DNA from: Chamaecrista fasciculata
Lineage: Eukaryota; Streptophyta; Magnoliopsida; Fabales; Fabaceae
Assembly (NCBI GenBank): GCA_003254925.1
Contig: QANZ01018762.1
Location: forward strand, 1 to 64,000
Direction of reading: 5' to 3'
DNA length: 64,000 nucleotides
Below the pieces are notes generated by a model. It saw nothing but the letters and a program-made list of their open reading frames with translations, was not told the DNA's origin and ran no database searches. Made by a program: the position numbers and the translations under genes. Shown here piece after piece: positions 10,601 to 21,907 of the stretch; within the stretch, counting starts at the first letter, position 1, and the number at the start of each line of letters is the position of its first letter.

Positions 10601-11112
10601 TTAAGGTCCTTTCTTTATACAATTGGACCAAAATATAAGAAAAAATAAATAAATTATGATTTGAAACAATTTTAGTCCCTCCAAAAAAAAGGAATCTAGC
10701 CAAATCGCATCTTCATCGTCTTCTTCAATCACAAATTGTTCTTCTTCTTCTTCTTCTTCTTCTTCTTCTTCTTCTTCTTCTTCCTGTACTGCCGCCGGAG
10801 CCAAATTCGTCAAAGGCCGAGTCTTGGAGGATTTACCTAAAACATTCGAGTCCTTCCGGTGATCGAGACTCATCTTCCACGGCTTATTGCTCCGCCGCAC
10901 ATGCGAATCGTACGGCTGTCTCCAATATCGCCCAATCTGACGCTCGGCCTTCCCTGAAGCTTGGACGACGCGACGACTTCGGAAGAATTAACCATGAGCA
11001 CCCCTCCGCCATTGTTCATCTGCCCCTTCGGTGGCTGAATCTCCGCCATTCGCAATCGCAGACAAAGAAATCTCGCGACTGAAAATGCCCCAACCAAGAT
11101 ACACAAATGCAA
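10601..11112 (-). pseudogene. Captured gene fragment with a frameshift, unidentified protein
   Basis: On the minus strand an N-terminal piece (MAEIQPPKGQMNNGGG..., then GRPSVRLGDIGD) and a following piece in another frame (DSHVRRSNKPWKMSLDHRKD, then SKTRPLTNLAP and a run of glutamates) together look like one protein broken by a single missing base near 10915. The GC content and protein-like character stand out from the AT-rich surroundings. A 15-residue poly-Glu run is encoded by the CTT microsatellite. The right-hand neighbourhood carries MULE-type GGGACCAAATT motifs ending in TAGTAGTTTACTC, so this may be a transduplicated fragment. I do not recognise the parent family and assign no function. 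Confidence 0.55.
10738..10783. repeat. (CTT)n microsatellite
   Basis: About 15 uninterrupted CTT units, read as glutamate codons on the minus strand within the captured gene fragment. Confidence 0.95.
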
Positions 11113-11309
11113 AGAGAAACAAGTTTTAGGGGTAATTTATGAGTGGGATCTTTTGGGTAGTGAGGACGACTGATAAGAAATTTCAGAAATTGGATGAAAA
11201 AAGTGAGGTGCAGAGTGTGGAGTAAACGAAGAAGAAGAAGGTGAAGAATCGATTTGGTTGGATTTTTTTTTTTGGCTAAAATTGTTTCAAATCAAGAAAT
11301 ATGCATGTA

Positions 11310-11650
11310 TCTTAAAAATGAGACCATAAATCGAAGATGATGAATAATGATGAATTGATGATGAATCGAAGATGAAGATTGAGATGTGGAGTTGGGTATG
11401 ATGATGATGATGAAAGGAGGAAGATAAAGATCGAAGATGATGAATAATGATGATGAATCGAAGATGATGAATGATGAAGATTTAGGGACCAAAATGTTAT
11501 TTTTTTTATTTCTGATTTAAACAATTTGAGGCAAGGTGAAGAGGAAAGTAGGATTTAGGGACCAAATTGCAAGAGAGTAGTTTTTTTAGGGATTTAGGGA
11601 CCAATTTGTCAGCGAGCCATTAATTCAGGGACCAATTTAGTAGTTTACTC
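11310..11650. repeat. GATGAT-rich low-complexity tract and MULE-like end
   Basis: 11325-11480 is a degenerate GATGAATAATGATGATGAATC repeat. From 11484 to 11650 there are four GGGACCAA(A/T) motifs, the last followed by TTTAGTAGTTTACTC, which resembles the outer end of GGTCCC-type MULE derivatives. A matching left end could not be paired with certainty. Confidence 0.45.
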
Positions 11651-12060
11651 AAATTGAATTCCATAGTTTTGAATTTTGATTCCTTAGGGTATGAAGAAAT
11701 TGGTTGTTGATGATGTTGATTTTGTTGTTTAGAGGGTTTTTGATTTGTAGGGCTTGATTTTGGAAAAATTTGGGGGTTTTGATTTGTTTGTAGTGTACTA
11801 GAATGAAAATTGTAGTTGAATATAGGGATTTTTTGATAAATCATAGATGCTCATTTGTCTTTTGAGGTTCTAAGGACTATTTTGATAAAGATCATAAACT
11901 TTTGGGATTAAAGTGTAATTAAATAAGGACCTATTCAAAAGAAATGTTATGAAAAGGAGAAAAATCTATAATATTAGAATTCTAAAGACCCTTTTATAAT
12001 TAATTCTTTATGTTTTGATCCCTTTTAGTAAAGGGAAAGGACTTAAACGCATAAGAGAAG
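11651..12060. other. Spacer, no gene seen
   Basis: T/G-rich then AT-rich sequence without a recognisable gene. Short frames on the minus strand are proline/asparagine/glutamine-biased and look like composition only. Confidence 0.5.
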
Positions 12061-12243
12061 ACTTTTTGGGAGATTTTTGACATTTTAACTAACATTTGCC
12101 GTTAAATCCTAACAGAAAAAAACCTCAGGGTACCAAATCGCTAACGGAGCAAACCACGGGGTACCACAATGCAAAAATTTTTCTTTCAGGGTACCAAAGG
12201 GGAACCGCCCCTAACCACAGGGTACCAAATTGCAATTTACCCA
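12061..12243. mobile_element. Single MULE-like terminus with GGGTACCA motifs
   Basis: Four repeats of AGGGTACCA(A/C) end in CAAATTGCAATTTACCC, whose complement GGGTAAATTGCAATTTGG is a familiar plant Mutator-like terminus. The opposite end is not visible, so this is a truncated or solo end. It abuts the second copy of the 10.3-kb duplicated segment. Confidence 0.5.
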
Positions 12244-12500
12244 ATATAATATAATAACTTCAAAAAAATTGTCCCTCGTTGGCCTGTTTGGAAAGCAAGA
12301 TGTATTGTTGTTTTTTATCATGGTGAGGTTAATCCAATGGATGTATGTAACAAAATCAATTAAATATTTTTATATATAAATATAATATAATAACTATTCA
12401 AAAGAATTGTCCCTCCCTAAACAAATTTTCTGTCTTTGTCCCTGTGTTTAATAATGGTGATGGATGATTTGGCCAAATGTTATGTGGGATTTACTCGTTT
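12244..12500. repeat. Duplicated segment, copy 2
   Basis: Shares two blocks with 10331-10566 but in swapped order, with a few base differences. See that entry. Confidence 0.7.
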
Positions 12501-14379
12501 TTTCTCATTTCAAATCTAAATACAACATTCATATCATTTGGTCAAATGTTATAATGGTGATATGGATGATTTGGCCAAATGTTAGAATATAACAAACGAA
12601 GTTAAATTAAGTCTCAAAAGTAAACCGTTCGTTTTTCTCATTTCAAATATAAATACGACAAGTTTAAAGATATCAAAGTATAAATAAATAAATGATTAGT
12701 TATAAAAAGAAGAAGGACTAAATTGCATAAAATTGAAAGTTGTTATAATTTAAGGAAGTGTAAACTCGTGTATGGGAAAAGACAAGTTAATGAATTAAAA
12801 CATGAAGGGGTGGAATTGGAAAAGAAAATAAACTTTAGGAGTTTAAGTATAATAATTAGAAAGATTGGATAGAGAAATGTAATTTTTCTCAAAGTTAATG
12901 AAAACAATAATATATAAGAAGTAGAATAATCAAGAGAGAGAAAAATGAGAGGGTGGAAAACTAATTAGAGGAGTCGACGATGGAAAGTAAAAGAGAAAGA
13001 AATGAGGATATCACTTGTTTCGAAATTTAAGAAAAGAGGAATCCAATCATGATCTTACTTTGAAGATCAACAAGTGGCTGAATTGAGAAAAAGGAGAGCA
13101 TGTAAAGTTTGAAAGAAGAGATTGTAATTATAATCATTAGTCATTTTATTTACCTTATTTCCCTTCTCCTCGTCAATGAGGTATTAGAGGGAGAAAATTG
13201 TATCTCTTCCTTTGTTTAGAAAATCAAGAAATTGGATTAAAACATCAACATATTAATTGAGTGATTTCCTTTTTTTCTTTTTCATAATTTTCAATTATTT
13301 CGAATTAAAATATTTAGATAAAGATATTAATTCTCAAATAAGAAATATGAAAACTTAACATTAAATTCTCTTTTCCCCTTCAATTTCTTCCCACTTCACT
13401 TCCTTTTTTAATTGTTAAACGTAACATTAGGGTGGTGCTAGCTTAGGAAAACTCAAAGTCTCTAACATCACAACTATTCACAATTATTAATCTTTAGATG
13501 ATCAAGTTATATATGTCCTATTATTTTATATTTTTTAAATAAAAAAAATATGAGATGAAAGATAAAAGAGAAATAGAATATGAGTTCAACCTTTTATAAC
13601 ATTGTCTTAGAATTTATCAAACTTTTACCGTATGTTTGATGATTACGAGAAGAATAGAACGAAGAGGTAAGGGGAAGAAGGAAGAGAAGAGAAACGAAAG
13701 CTAACTTTCTATATTTTCTCACTTTATTTGAATATTGATACTTTTTTTTAAAAAAATATGTCAATCTAAGTTATATGTTGGATTTAGGAAGTGGAAGATA
13801 ATTAAATATCAATTCTTTACTATATCTCCTTCCAATTCTTAATTTTGCAAATAAACAGAAGAGATCTCATTAATCTCTCTCCCTTTTTTTCTTTCTAATT
13901 AATTTAAACGCAAAAGCACTAATTTTATCCTCAAACTTTATATTAACTAATAATTTTGTCTTCAATGTTTTATATTTTAGTTAATTTTATTTTTTTGACT
14001 AATTTCTCTCAATAAATTAATAACGATTGCTTTCAATTTTTTAATCTAAGTTAAAATTTTATTTTTTTTATTAATTTTACATTAAATATCATTAATTACG
14101 TAAATTTTATTATTAATATTTTATTAAAATAAAATAATATTTTTGCTTTAATGTTCGTTTTTTCTTATTTTCAATAATATAGGTTATATATCTTGACTAT
14201 TCTTCTCGGGACCAACTGACCAAGATAGCCAGTGGCTTTATTTTTTATTTTTTGAGTCAGTTATGTTAAAGAAAGTTTTTAACTTTACGAAATTTGGCTC
14301 TTTATATATGTTTATTTTTCTTAATTTTTATCGATTTTTAATTAGAGAGACTTTTTTCTTATAAAAGAGAGACAGGAGC
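12501..14379. other. AT-rich intergenic DNA, no gene seen
   Basis: Contains scattered pieces of a dispersed family marked by CTCATTTCAAAT and ACGACAAGTT (also around 18780, 24070 and 51300). Purine-rich stretches near 12890-13100 and 13650 look composition-driven. No frame of interest. Confidence 0.6.
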
Positions 14380-14585
14380 TTTTGTAGGGTGTCAATTATG
14401 GTACATATCATAAATTCATAATCACATCAATCAACTCCAGGATCGAAAAAATAATAAAAGACGTGTCGATTGATGTGATTATAAATTATGGTAATTTATG
14501 TATCATAAATTCAGAATCACATCAATCAATTCAAATGTCTGTAGGGTGTCAATTATGGTACATATCATAAATTCATAAGATATCG
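14380..14585. repeat. Direct and inverted short repeats
   Basis: GTAGGGTGTCAATTATGGTA and the bases after it occur at about 14385 and 14542. Between them a segment near 14466-14535 repeats AATCACATCAATCA in inverted orientation (TGATTGATGTGATT precedes it). The class is undetermined. Confidence 0.55.
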
Positions 14586-14802
14586 TATCCTGTTAAAATA
14601 TCAATATGTTTTTTTTTATCATTTTTTATAAAACTTATTTAATTATAAATCATATCAGCTATACACAGGTTTTTGTTTTTATTAGTTTAATGTGCAGTGT
14701 CGGTATTGGAAACTATGGGCCAGACAGTTTCTGAAAGATATGAAGTAACTAATTAATAGAATTAGGGTTTGAGGAAGAAACTGTAGATTCCTCAGTTANA
14801 AA

Positions 14803-15545
14803 AAAAATCTTCATCCTAACACCTAATTAATGCTAAAACAAAAATGATAATTTAATTCCATGAAAAAAATGATAATTTAAGGATCATTTCAAAATAAAAT
14901 TTTATAATCAAAATAGGATTATTCATCTATGCACCCTATCATATAGGATTATGTACTTTTATTTTACCGTTAGATCAATCTTAAGATAAATTTCATCAAA
15001 TGGTCTTAGAGAGAGGAAATAATAATAATAAAAACTATTTTTTTATTTTGATGTGTGTTATTAATTTTAATTTTTTCTCTCTCTAGGAGCAATTTTTTTT
15101 AAAAAAAATCTTCATCCTAACACCTAATTAATGCTAAAACAAAAATGATAATTTAATTCCATGAAAAAAATGATAATTTAAGGATCATTTCAAAATAAAA
15201 TTTTATAATCAAAATAGGATTATTCATCTATGCACCCTATCATATAGGATTATGTACTTTTATTTTACCGTTAGATCAATCTTAAGATAAATTTCATCAA
15301 ATGGTCTTAGAGAGAGGAAATAATAATAATAAAAACTATTTTTTTATTTTGATGTGTGTTATTAATTTTAATTTTTTCTCTCTCTAGGAGCAATTTTTTT
15401 TAAAAAAAATCTTCATCCTAACACCTAATTAATGCTAAAACAAAAATGATAATTTAATTCCATGAAAAAAATGATAATTTAAGGATCATTTCAAAATAAA
15501 ATTTTATAATCAAAATAGGATTATTCATCTATGCACCCTATCATA
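14803..15545. repeat. 301-bp tandem repeat, about 2.5 copies
   Basis: The unit starts at the TCTTCATCCTAACACC stretch and recurs exactly 301 bases later (anchors 14811, 15112, 15413). The third copy ends after CACCCTATCATATA. The copies are almost identical by eye, including a CTCTCTCTAGGAGC junction. An undetermined base at 14799 lies just before the first unit. This is either a very recent tandem duplication or an assembly product. Confidence 0.92.
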
Positions 15546-16394
15546 TATATACATATATATATTTAAAGACTAATTTGAATATTTGACCTTTCTTTTTCTG
15601 TAGAATTTTATTCTCTCCTCTCTTGGTTGAGAAACTTTTTTCTGTCAAAGAACAAAAACTTAAATATTTTGATAAAGATTTACATTTTATCACAACAGAG
15701 AGTGATTTGTAATCTACAAAAAGGATAGAGGGGTGTCAGGCCAAAAAAAAAAAAGGATAGAGGGAATATGTTCATCTTAATTTTGTATGATCTATTTTAT
15801 TATAGTTGATTATGTTGTGTTTAGAAGTAAACTTTTTTTATTTCTTCTAATTGTATTTGAAGAGGTGTGTTGTGGCTAACCATATTAATTATAGGTAGAG
15901 GTGAGTAATGGTTTGAATTCATGATTTAAGTTGGGTTAAAAAATAATGAACCCGAATACACGAGTTGGATTACAGGATTGTGCCCTCACAATCTAATCTA
16001 ACTCGCGAACCCCATATATATATATAATATTTTTTTATAATTAATTAGCACTTGTGCGTTTAATCTAAACCTAATCTCATTATTTTCTCACTTCCTCTCA
16101 TGATTCCAGCCACCACCTCCTTCCGTCCTTGTTTCTCTACTCTTTAGGTCCTTCAACAAGAACCCTAGCTAGTTGGCGCACCACCCAACACCACAACTCG
16201 TGCCTCCTCTGTCTCTCTTAACGTTCGTTGTTGTCGACGATAAGTAGATAATGTTGCAACGTTTTCAACTTTGTCTCTTAGCGTCGCTCACTCGTTCATC
16301 CATAATAGATCTCCTCTAAACTTACTAGGCCAATCGTCTTGCTTTAGAGCTATGTCTCTCTCTCACGTTGCTAGTCGGTGACGGTAATGCATCA
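15546..16394. other. Spacer with a CT-rich gene-like patch
   Basis: AT-rich up to about 16070. 16080-16390 is richer in C and T and includes AAGAACCCTAGCTAG, reminiscent of a plant 5' leader, but no frame follows. An eroded LTR or leader fragment is possible. Confidence 0.4.
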
Positions 16395-17060
16395 ACATTG
16401 TTTGAAAGTTACACCTAGAGGGGGTGAATAGAATAAAAATTAATTCTTTCATAATAATTACTTTTAAGATTACTCAACAATTAATTAAAATTAATTTAAC
16501 AATATATAAAAATGCGGAAAATAAATAGAGTAGAGATAGAGAAAGATAACACAGCCCGAATGACCTACGTCCAATCCCCTTGCACAACAAGAGATTTTTA
16601 TATTTAACAAACTTGTTTTACACCCCGCTCACAAGTAACAACTTACAATGGTTTTCACTCGCTCACCAATAATGATAAGGTTTTCCTCCGCTCACCAAAA
16701 ACGGATTACAATGGTTTTCACTTGCTAACCACAAGCGATAAGGTTTTCCTCCGCTCACCAAAAACGGATTCAAGAAGGTTTTCAGTCGCTCACCCACAAC
16801 GACTTAGGAAAAATGATATGATTGGGATACAATAACACTAAAGAATTTTGACACTCTCAAATAGTGTGAATCAAAGTGACATGAGGCTCACGAAATAATC
16901 TCTCAAGAATTTAGACGGATACTAAGCTCAAGAACATCTCTAACAAATGGCTAGAGTGAGAGAACAGAGAATTGGTAGAACGATTTACTTGAAGTGTGTA
17001 GAAATGTGATGTCCAAGCTCCCTTTATATAGTGCTCACGAAGCCTTCATTTTTGGAATGA
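16395..17060. repeat. Unclassified repeat with GTTACACCTAGAGGGGGTGA and a minisatellite
   Basis: The block starts with a phrase common at the edge of dispersed plant repeats and then contains, at 16625-16800, three to four degenerate units of about 60 bases. Each carries CGCTCACCA, AAACGGATT and GGTTTTC(A/C) motifs. No LTR pairing or target duplication was found. Confidence 0.5.
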
Positions 17061-18617
17061 TCATAATTGCACAAATCACCATTGAAATGTATATCAATCA
17101 TGTCTTGCATTTTCATGGTAGCTGTCTCTTGAATTTGTCCTCAAACATGTCTTGATGCAAAAACTTGTAGAGCACATTTCCTTCGTCATGAATGTGAGAA
17201 AATTAATCACAAGAAAAAAAGTTAATAACCAATTAGTCTCACCAAATATCAACTTATAATATTCCAAAATAGAGTGTATGATATTAATATGCTCCAATCT
17301 CAATTTTATCACACATTCAAAGTTGATCACAATTGTAGTATAATGCATGCACGAAAATGACAAGGCAAAGGACAAAGATTAGCTCACAATATCAAATTCA
17401 AATTATTTCCATACACAAGAACCAATCTTGTATTAATTAGTAGGATATGATCAATTTGTCACAAAATAGCCTTGCATGTGGCATGATGTAATAACTTGCA
17501 TCTTGATTTGATCTTATATGATTTCAAATTCAAGTGGAGAAAGAGACGTTAATTCTTGGCCAATTGGAGTGATTTCAATTTTAAATTAATTTCATAAATA
17601 GACTTCATCTTGATAAAAATGGAATTGATCACATTAAAAAATATGTCTGGTTCATGACTAAAAAATATTCTCAAATTCAAATAATAGCCAAGTCATGCTT
17701 TTGATCAAAATTAATTTGTGACAATATTTAAATTATTTGACAATATGAATTAATCATATAAGATCAAGTCAAATAATATTAGTAAATTATTATATGCATT
17801 AATTTTGTTATCATCAAAATAACATAATTATTATATTAATTATGTTATTATCCTTCTTGTAATCTCATAGAAGTAAGCAAGTTTGTTGCTTATGTAAGCT
17901 TGTCAAAGTCCTCTAATAACGTATGTGTATTTAGTGATAAGGAGTTCTCTAAGAGATCAGTTAGTCGATTGTAACTACTTTTTTTATTTCTTTTCTACTT
18001 CTTCAGCATTATTTAAGGGGTCACTCTACTCCATTTAGGTGTACATATCTTTCCTTACTGATTGGCTCTTACTATTCTTTCAAATACCCTACTGACTTTA
18101 GCAAAGTTGGCTAACGGAACTCAAACCCTGTCTTGACTTTTTGCAAGTTCTCACCATGGATCACCTGAACTCTCTCCACTTTGAAGTAGCATCATTGTTT
18201 AGTCTTTGTGCCTTCATATATATTAATGAAATATTTATTAACAAAAAAAAGTGAAAAAAAAAGAAAAATAGAAGTTATTATACATTAATTAATAAATCAA
18301 ATCAAATCAAATAAAACATAAAAAGTTATTATTCCATCTTTGTTTTAAAAAGCTGCATTTATCTCTAGTTTAATTAATTAGTTATTAGTAACATCAATCC
18401 CTTATAGAGAACAAATATTAACATTATATTTTTTTTATATAATGATAGAAATAATTAAATTAATCAACACTAAATTTTAATACAAGACTATAAATTTTAA
18501 AAAGAATATTGTAAGTTATATTAAAATCTATATTTTTTTTATAAAAGAATAAATCAAAAGGAGGAGAATTCATGCTTGTTATGATAAATATGGGAGAAGA
18601 ATTTGAATTTCATGTAA
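17061..18617. other. AT-rich spacer, no gene seen
   Basis: A 93-codon minus-strand frame (17094-17375) has no recognisable motif, and the local base composition does not look coding. No supported gene. Confidence 0.55.
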
Positions 18618-18626
18618 TTTTTAAAA

Positions 18627-19546
18627 GGTGAAAGTGTAATTTTGGTCTCTTATCTTTGGATAGGTAGCAATTGAGCCCTTTATCTTTTTTTTTTTTGTTA
18701 ATTGCAATTTCAATCCTCTAATAAGTTTGACTCCTTATAATTAGTTCCCAACGACTGAATGTAATCATATCTCTTTCGTTTTCAAGTTTGAATGCGATGA
18801 ATCCCAAGTTATAGGTTGTTTTTGAGTTATTTCTTTGTCCAGTTAGAGTCATCAACAAACAAGTTTAAATTGGACTTCAAAAATGAGCCGTTTGTTTCAT
18901 AGTCAAATTGGCAACGTTGTTCATATTTTTCTCGTTTCAAATTTGTTTGCGACAAGTTCAAAACTACGAGTTACTCTTGATAAATCCTTTTTTACCTAGT
19001 TGGGACCGTTAACAAATGAGGTCAAATCAGGACCGAAAGTGGTTCTTGAATCAAAGAGTGAATTGGGCAGAAATAGGACTCACTAGTTACAATTGAACTT
19101 GAAATGAGATAGATATATATTACCAATTTCGCTCGTTAGACTATGAAACGAGTGCCCTATACTTTCGAAGCTCATTTTGACTTTTTTTTTTGTTGCCTAA
19201 GGTATCCCCCAGCCCTACAGTCAAGGACTATTCCTCTGCGGATCTGAGCTCCATTTAAGGGTCTGCCGCTGACCAATTAGTTGTTGCATACACAAGGCGG
19301 GATTCGAACCCCTGACACTTGCTTAAGCGACCTAGTGAGCTGACCACTAGACCAACCTAGTTTGGTTAGCTCATTTTGACTTTATTTGCTAATAATTAAT
19401 CTCAACTAAGCAAAGAAAGGACGACTTGACAAAAACATGTAACTCAAGACTCGTCGCATTCAAAACATAAAATGAGAAACATAAAGAATTAATGTAAACT
19501 ACCTAAAAATAAAGGATTAAAAATCAAAATTACACTTTAATTTTCC
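18627..19546. mobile_element. MULE-type non-autonomous element with a SINE inside
   Basis: Both flanks carry TTTTTAAAA (18618-18626 and 19547-19555), a 9-bp target duplication as made by Mutator-like elements. The left end runs GGTGAAAGTGTAATTTTGG; the right end read inward is GGAAAATTAAAGTGTAATTT, so the ends share AAAGTGTAATTTT. The interior belongs to a dispersed family marked by ATGCGA(C/T)(A/G)A and ACAAA(C/G)AAG that also appears near 24000-24340 and 51250-51500. A SINE interrupts it at 19185-19367. Confidence 0.75.
19185..19367 (-). mobile_element. tRNA-derived SINE
   Basis: Read on the minus strand, the element begins with a tRNA-like head: a TGGTCTAGTGGTCAGC region fitting an A box and GGGTTCGAATCCCG fitting a B box of the pol III internal promoter. 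A body follows, and then a short A tail (the T run at 19185-19191). It is flanked by a 16-bp direct repeat AGCTCATTTTGACTTT (19169-19184 and 19368-19383), the target duplication expected of LINE-mobilised insertion. It landed inside the MULE-type element. Confidence 0.93.
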
Positions 19547-19663
19547 TTTTTAAAATAATAAATAAGAATAGAAACTTCAATTCTCTAACTTTTGAAAAGT
19601 CAAATTTCGATAATAAAAGCACTGAAAAGTGAAGTTTTTGTATCATCGTAACATATTTTAGAA

Positions 19664-19712
<49 letters not shown>
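19664..19712. repeat. (TAA)n microsatellite
   Basis: About 16 uninterrupted TAA units. Confidence 0.95.
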
Positions 19713-20790
19713 TCTTGTATATATACTACAATATGTTATAAATAATTATGTTTGTGAATATTCACATTTGTCTTTTGGTATTCTCTATGCATAGAAGTTT
19801 GAGTTTTCCTTTACTTTCTCTATGTACATGAATATGACCTTATCCCTTCATTATGTACATTAAGTTGGTACATCTCCCTTATAGATCCTTTAGCCTATAA
19901 ATAGAGGCTTAGGTGTTGATGTAAAGTGGATGAAATGAGTTGTATGATAAGAACCACTCTCCCCTCTTACTTTTCTCTATTCTTTGAGTATTCATATTTC
20001 TTATATTTTATAACACAATATATAATTTTGAAATGTGTTATATAGTTCTGTTAATAAACCCGCGCCTGACCGATGTACAACTCTATTTGAAATAGTTTAG
20101 TGGTTGAAATAAAAAACAAATATCTAGAGCCAATACATTTCTTTAATAATGAAACAGTATAAAATATAGGAGGATTTAAATTTTAAATGATAGCTAGAAA
20201 CTAATTTATTTTGAGACTTAAAGATTATTTTAACAGTAATTTGTGCTGATTTTTTTCATAAGGACTAGCTAGGAGGTATATCCTTAAATCGATCGATAGC
20301 TAGAAACTAATTTATTTTGAGACATAAAGATTATTGAAATAAGTTTTGTTTCTACTAATAATTTTTTTTCACACAAATAATCTAATTATTTACCATTAAA
20401 TGATACATATATATAATTAAGAGTAATTTGTACTATTTGTTTTTAATAAAAACTAGACGGTATCCTCTAATTAATAGTTAGAGACTAATTTTTTTCGAAA
20501 TATAAAAATTATCAGTTATTTTTGTCTATTAATAATTTTTTTTATACACAGTTTGATTCGAACCTGCAATATTATTTTTAAAAAAATTAGTTATTTATCA
20601 GCTATGCTAGACTTTGTTTATGAGTATAAACTCTATACTAGAATTTTGTAATATCTTCTGTATATATGACTTTAATATCATTTATGCATTGAGATACTTA
20701 TTTTCAATTAAAAACAACTTGGTGGTTGAGCGAGTTGTCTCTCCTGGTTTACATAATTATATGCATGGTACTGCTTATATTTAATAGTAA
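19713..20790. other. Spacer with degenerate repeats
   Basis: A motif AGCTAGAAACTAATTTATTT occurs near 20190 and 20293, with a looser third copy near 20475, giving an irregular repeat. TTTGATTCGAACCTGC near 20550 has a B-box-like core but no partner A box. No gene is seen. Confidence 0.5.
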
Positions 20791-20800
20791 TAACTGCAAA

Positions 20801-21053
20801 GAGCAAACCCTCTTTTTGGTCCCTCAATTGTTACTGAGTCGAGGAATCGGTCCCTCAATTGTGAAAAACTACAACTCAGTCCCTCAATTGTACAATCCCG
20901 TTTACGTTTTGGTCCCTCGCGTCTGGTCCGTTAGTGAGGGACCTAAACGTAAACGGGATTGTACAATTGAGGGACTGAGTTGTAGTTTCCCACAATTGAA
21001 GGACCGATTCCTCGACTCAGTAACAATTGAGGGACCAAAAAGGGGGTTTGCTC
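20801..21053. mobile_element. Palindromic GGTCCC MITE (MULE-like), 253 bp
   Basis: The left half is repeated almost perfectly as the reverse complement in the right half. Arms start GAGCAAACCC and include CAATTGTTACTGAGTCGAGG, and only a short centre near 20918-20940 is unpaired. The direct repeat TAACTGCAAA flanks it (20791-20800 and 21054-21063), fitting a 9-10 bp Mutator-type target duplication. The near-perfect arms suggest recent insertion, and a transcript through it would form a long hairpin. Confidence 0.9.
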
Positions 21054-21063
21054 TAACTGCAAA

Positions 21064-21893
21064 TTGTGGACTCCTACCATTGTGGTTATGCACAGACAAA
21101 CACTACGTACGGTACCATTGAATGAACTTGGATTTTCTTGTTTTTCTTTTTTGGCCAATTTGCAATTTCTCGCTTTTATTGGATACTATTTGTCAAAAAA
21201 AATATATATAGTGTTTTAAATAATACAATTTATTTAATTTTTAACAAAAAAAACACTTATTTAATTAACCATCGACGTTTTAGTTCTTATTTTCTAATTA
21301 TTTAATGTGTGATTAAGTTTTATATGCCTTTTCTGAACATTTTAAACTTGAATATAGATATAATATGTCATTTTTACATGTATAATGATGAGTTGACGAT
21401 TTTTCTCAAGAAATTAGATATTCTAATTAAGTTCATATGGCTGATAGAAAATTAAATATACAATGAAAATAGCTTCTTTTTTTAACAAATACGACAAAAA
21501 ATCAAAGTGAAATAGTCACATTATATATTCTTATTTTATTTGTTTGTTTTTTTATTTTCTATATAAATATATACTAAATAAAATAGAAAAAATATTAAAA
21601 ATGATTTCTATATAATCATTTTAAAAATAATTTTAAAATAAGTAGACATATCCAAATAAACTATCTAAGATGTGGTTGTGAAGTGTGTGTGACTGTGACA
21701 TGTACATTAATTAGTACGTAGTTACGTACGTACTACGTAGCCTTCCAAAATATAGTCTTTTTTTCCCCTGAAAAATATATGTCGTGTAAATTAAGTGGTG
21801 AGTTTACGATCCAACGTACTACGTAGCCTGCAAAAATTCAACTATATAACTGTGTTTAGCTATTCTTCATTTGGTCCTTACTTAAGTGTCCTT
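21064..21893. other. AT-rich spacer, no gene seen
   Basis: Contains a cluster of TACGTA motifs near 21712-21740 and 21815-21830 (GTACGTAG / CTACGTAG) but no coding sequence. Confidence 0.5.
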
Positions 21894-21907
21894 AATTAAT
21901 TGATAGG

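Noticed and set aside
17094..17375. 93-codon minus-strand frame
   Set aside because: No recognisable domain, AT-driven composition and no neighbouring exons or promoter features.
20550..20575. B-box-like GATTCGAACCTGC as a tRNA or SINE
   Set aside because: No partner A box at the right distance and no cloverleaf could be drawn.
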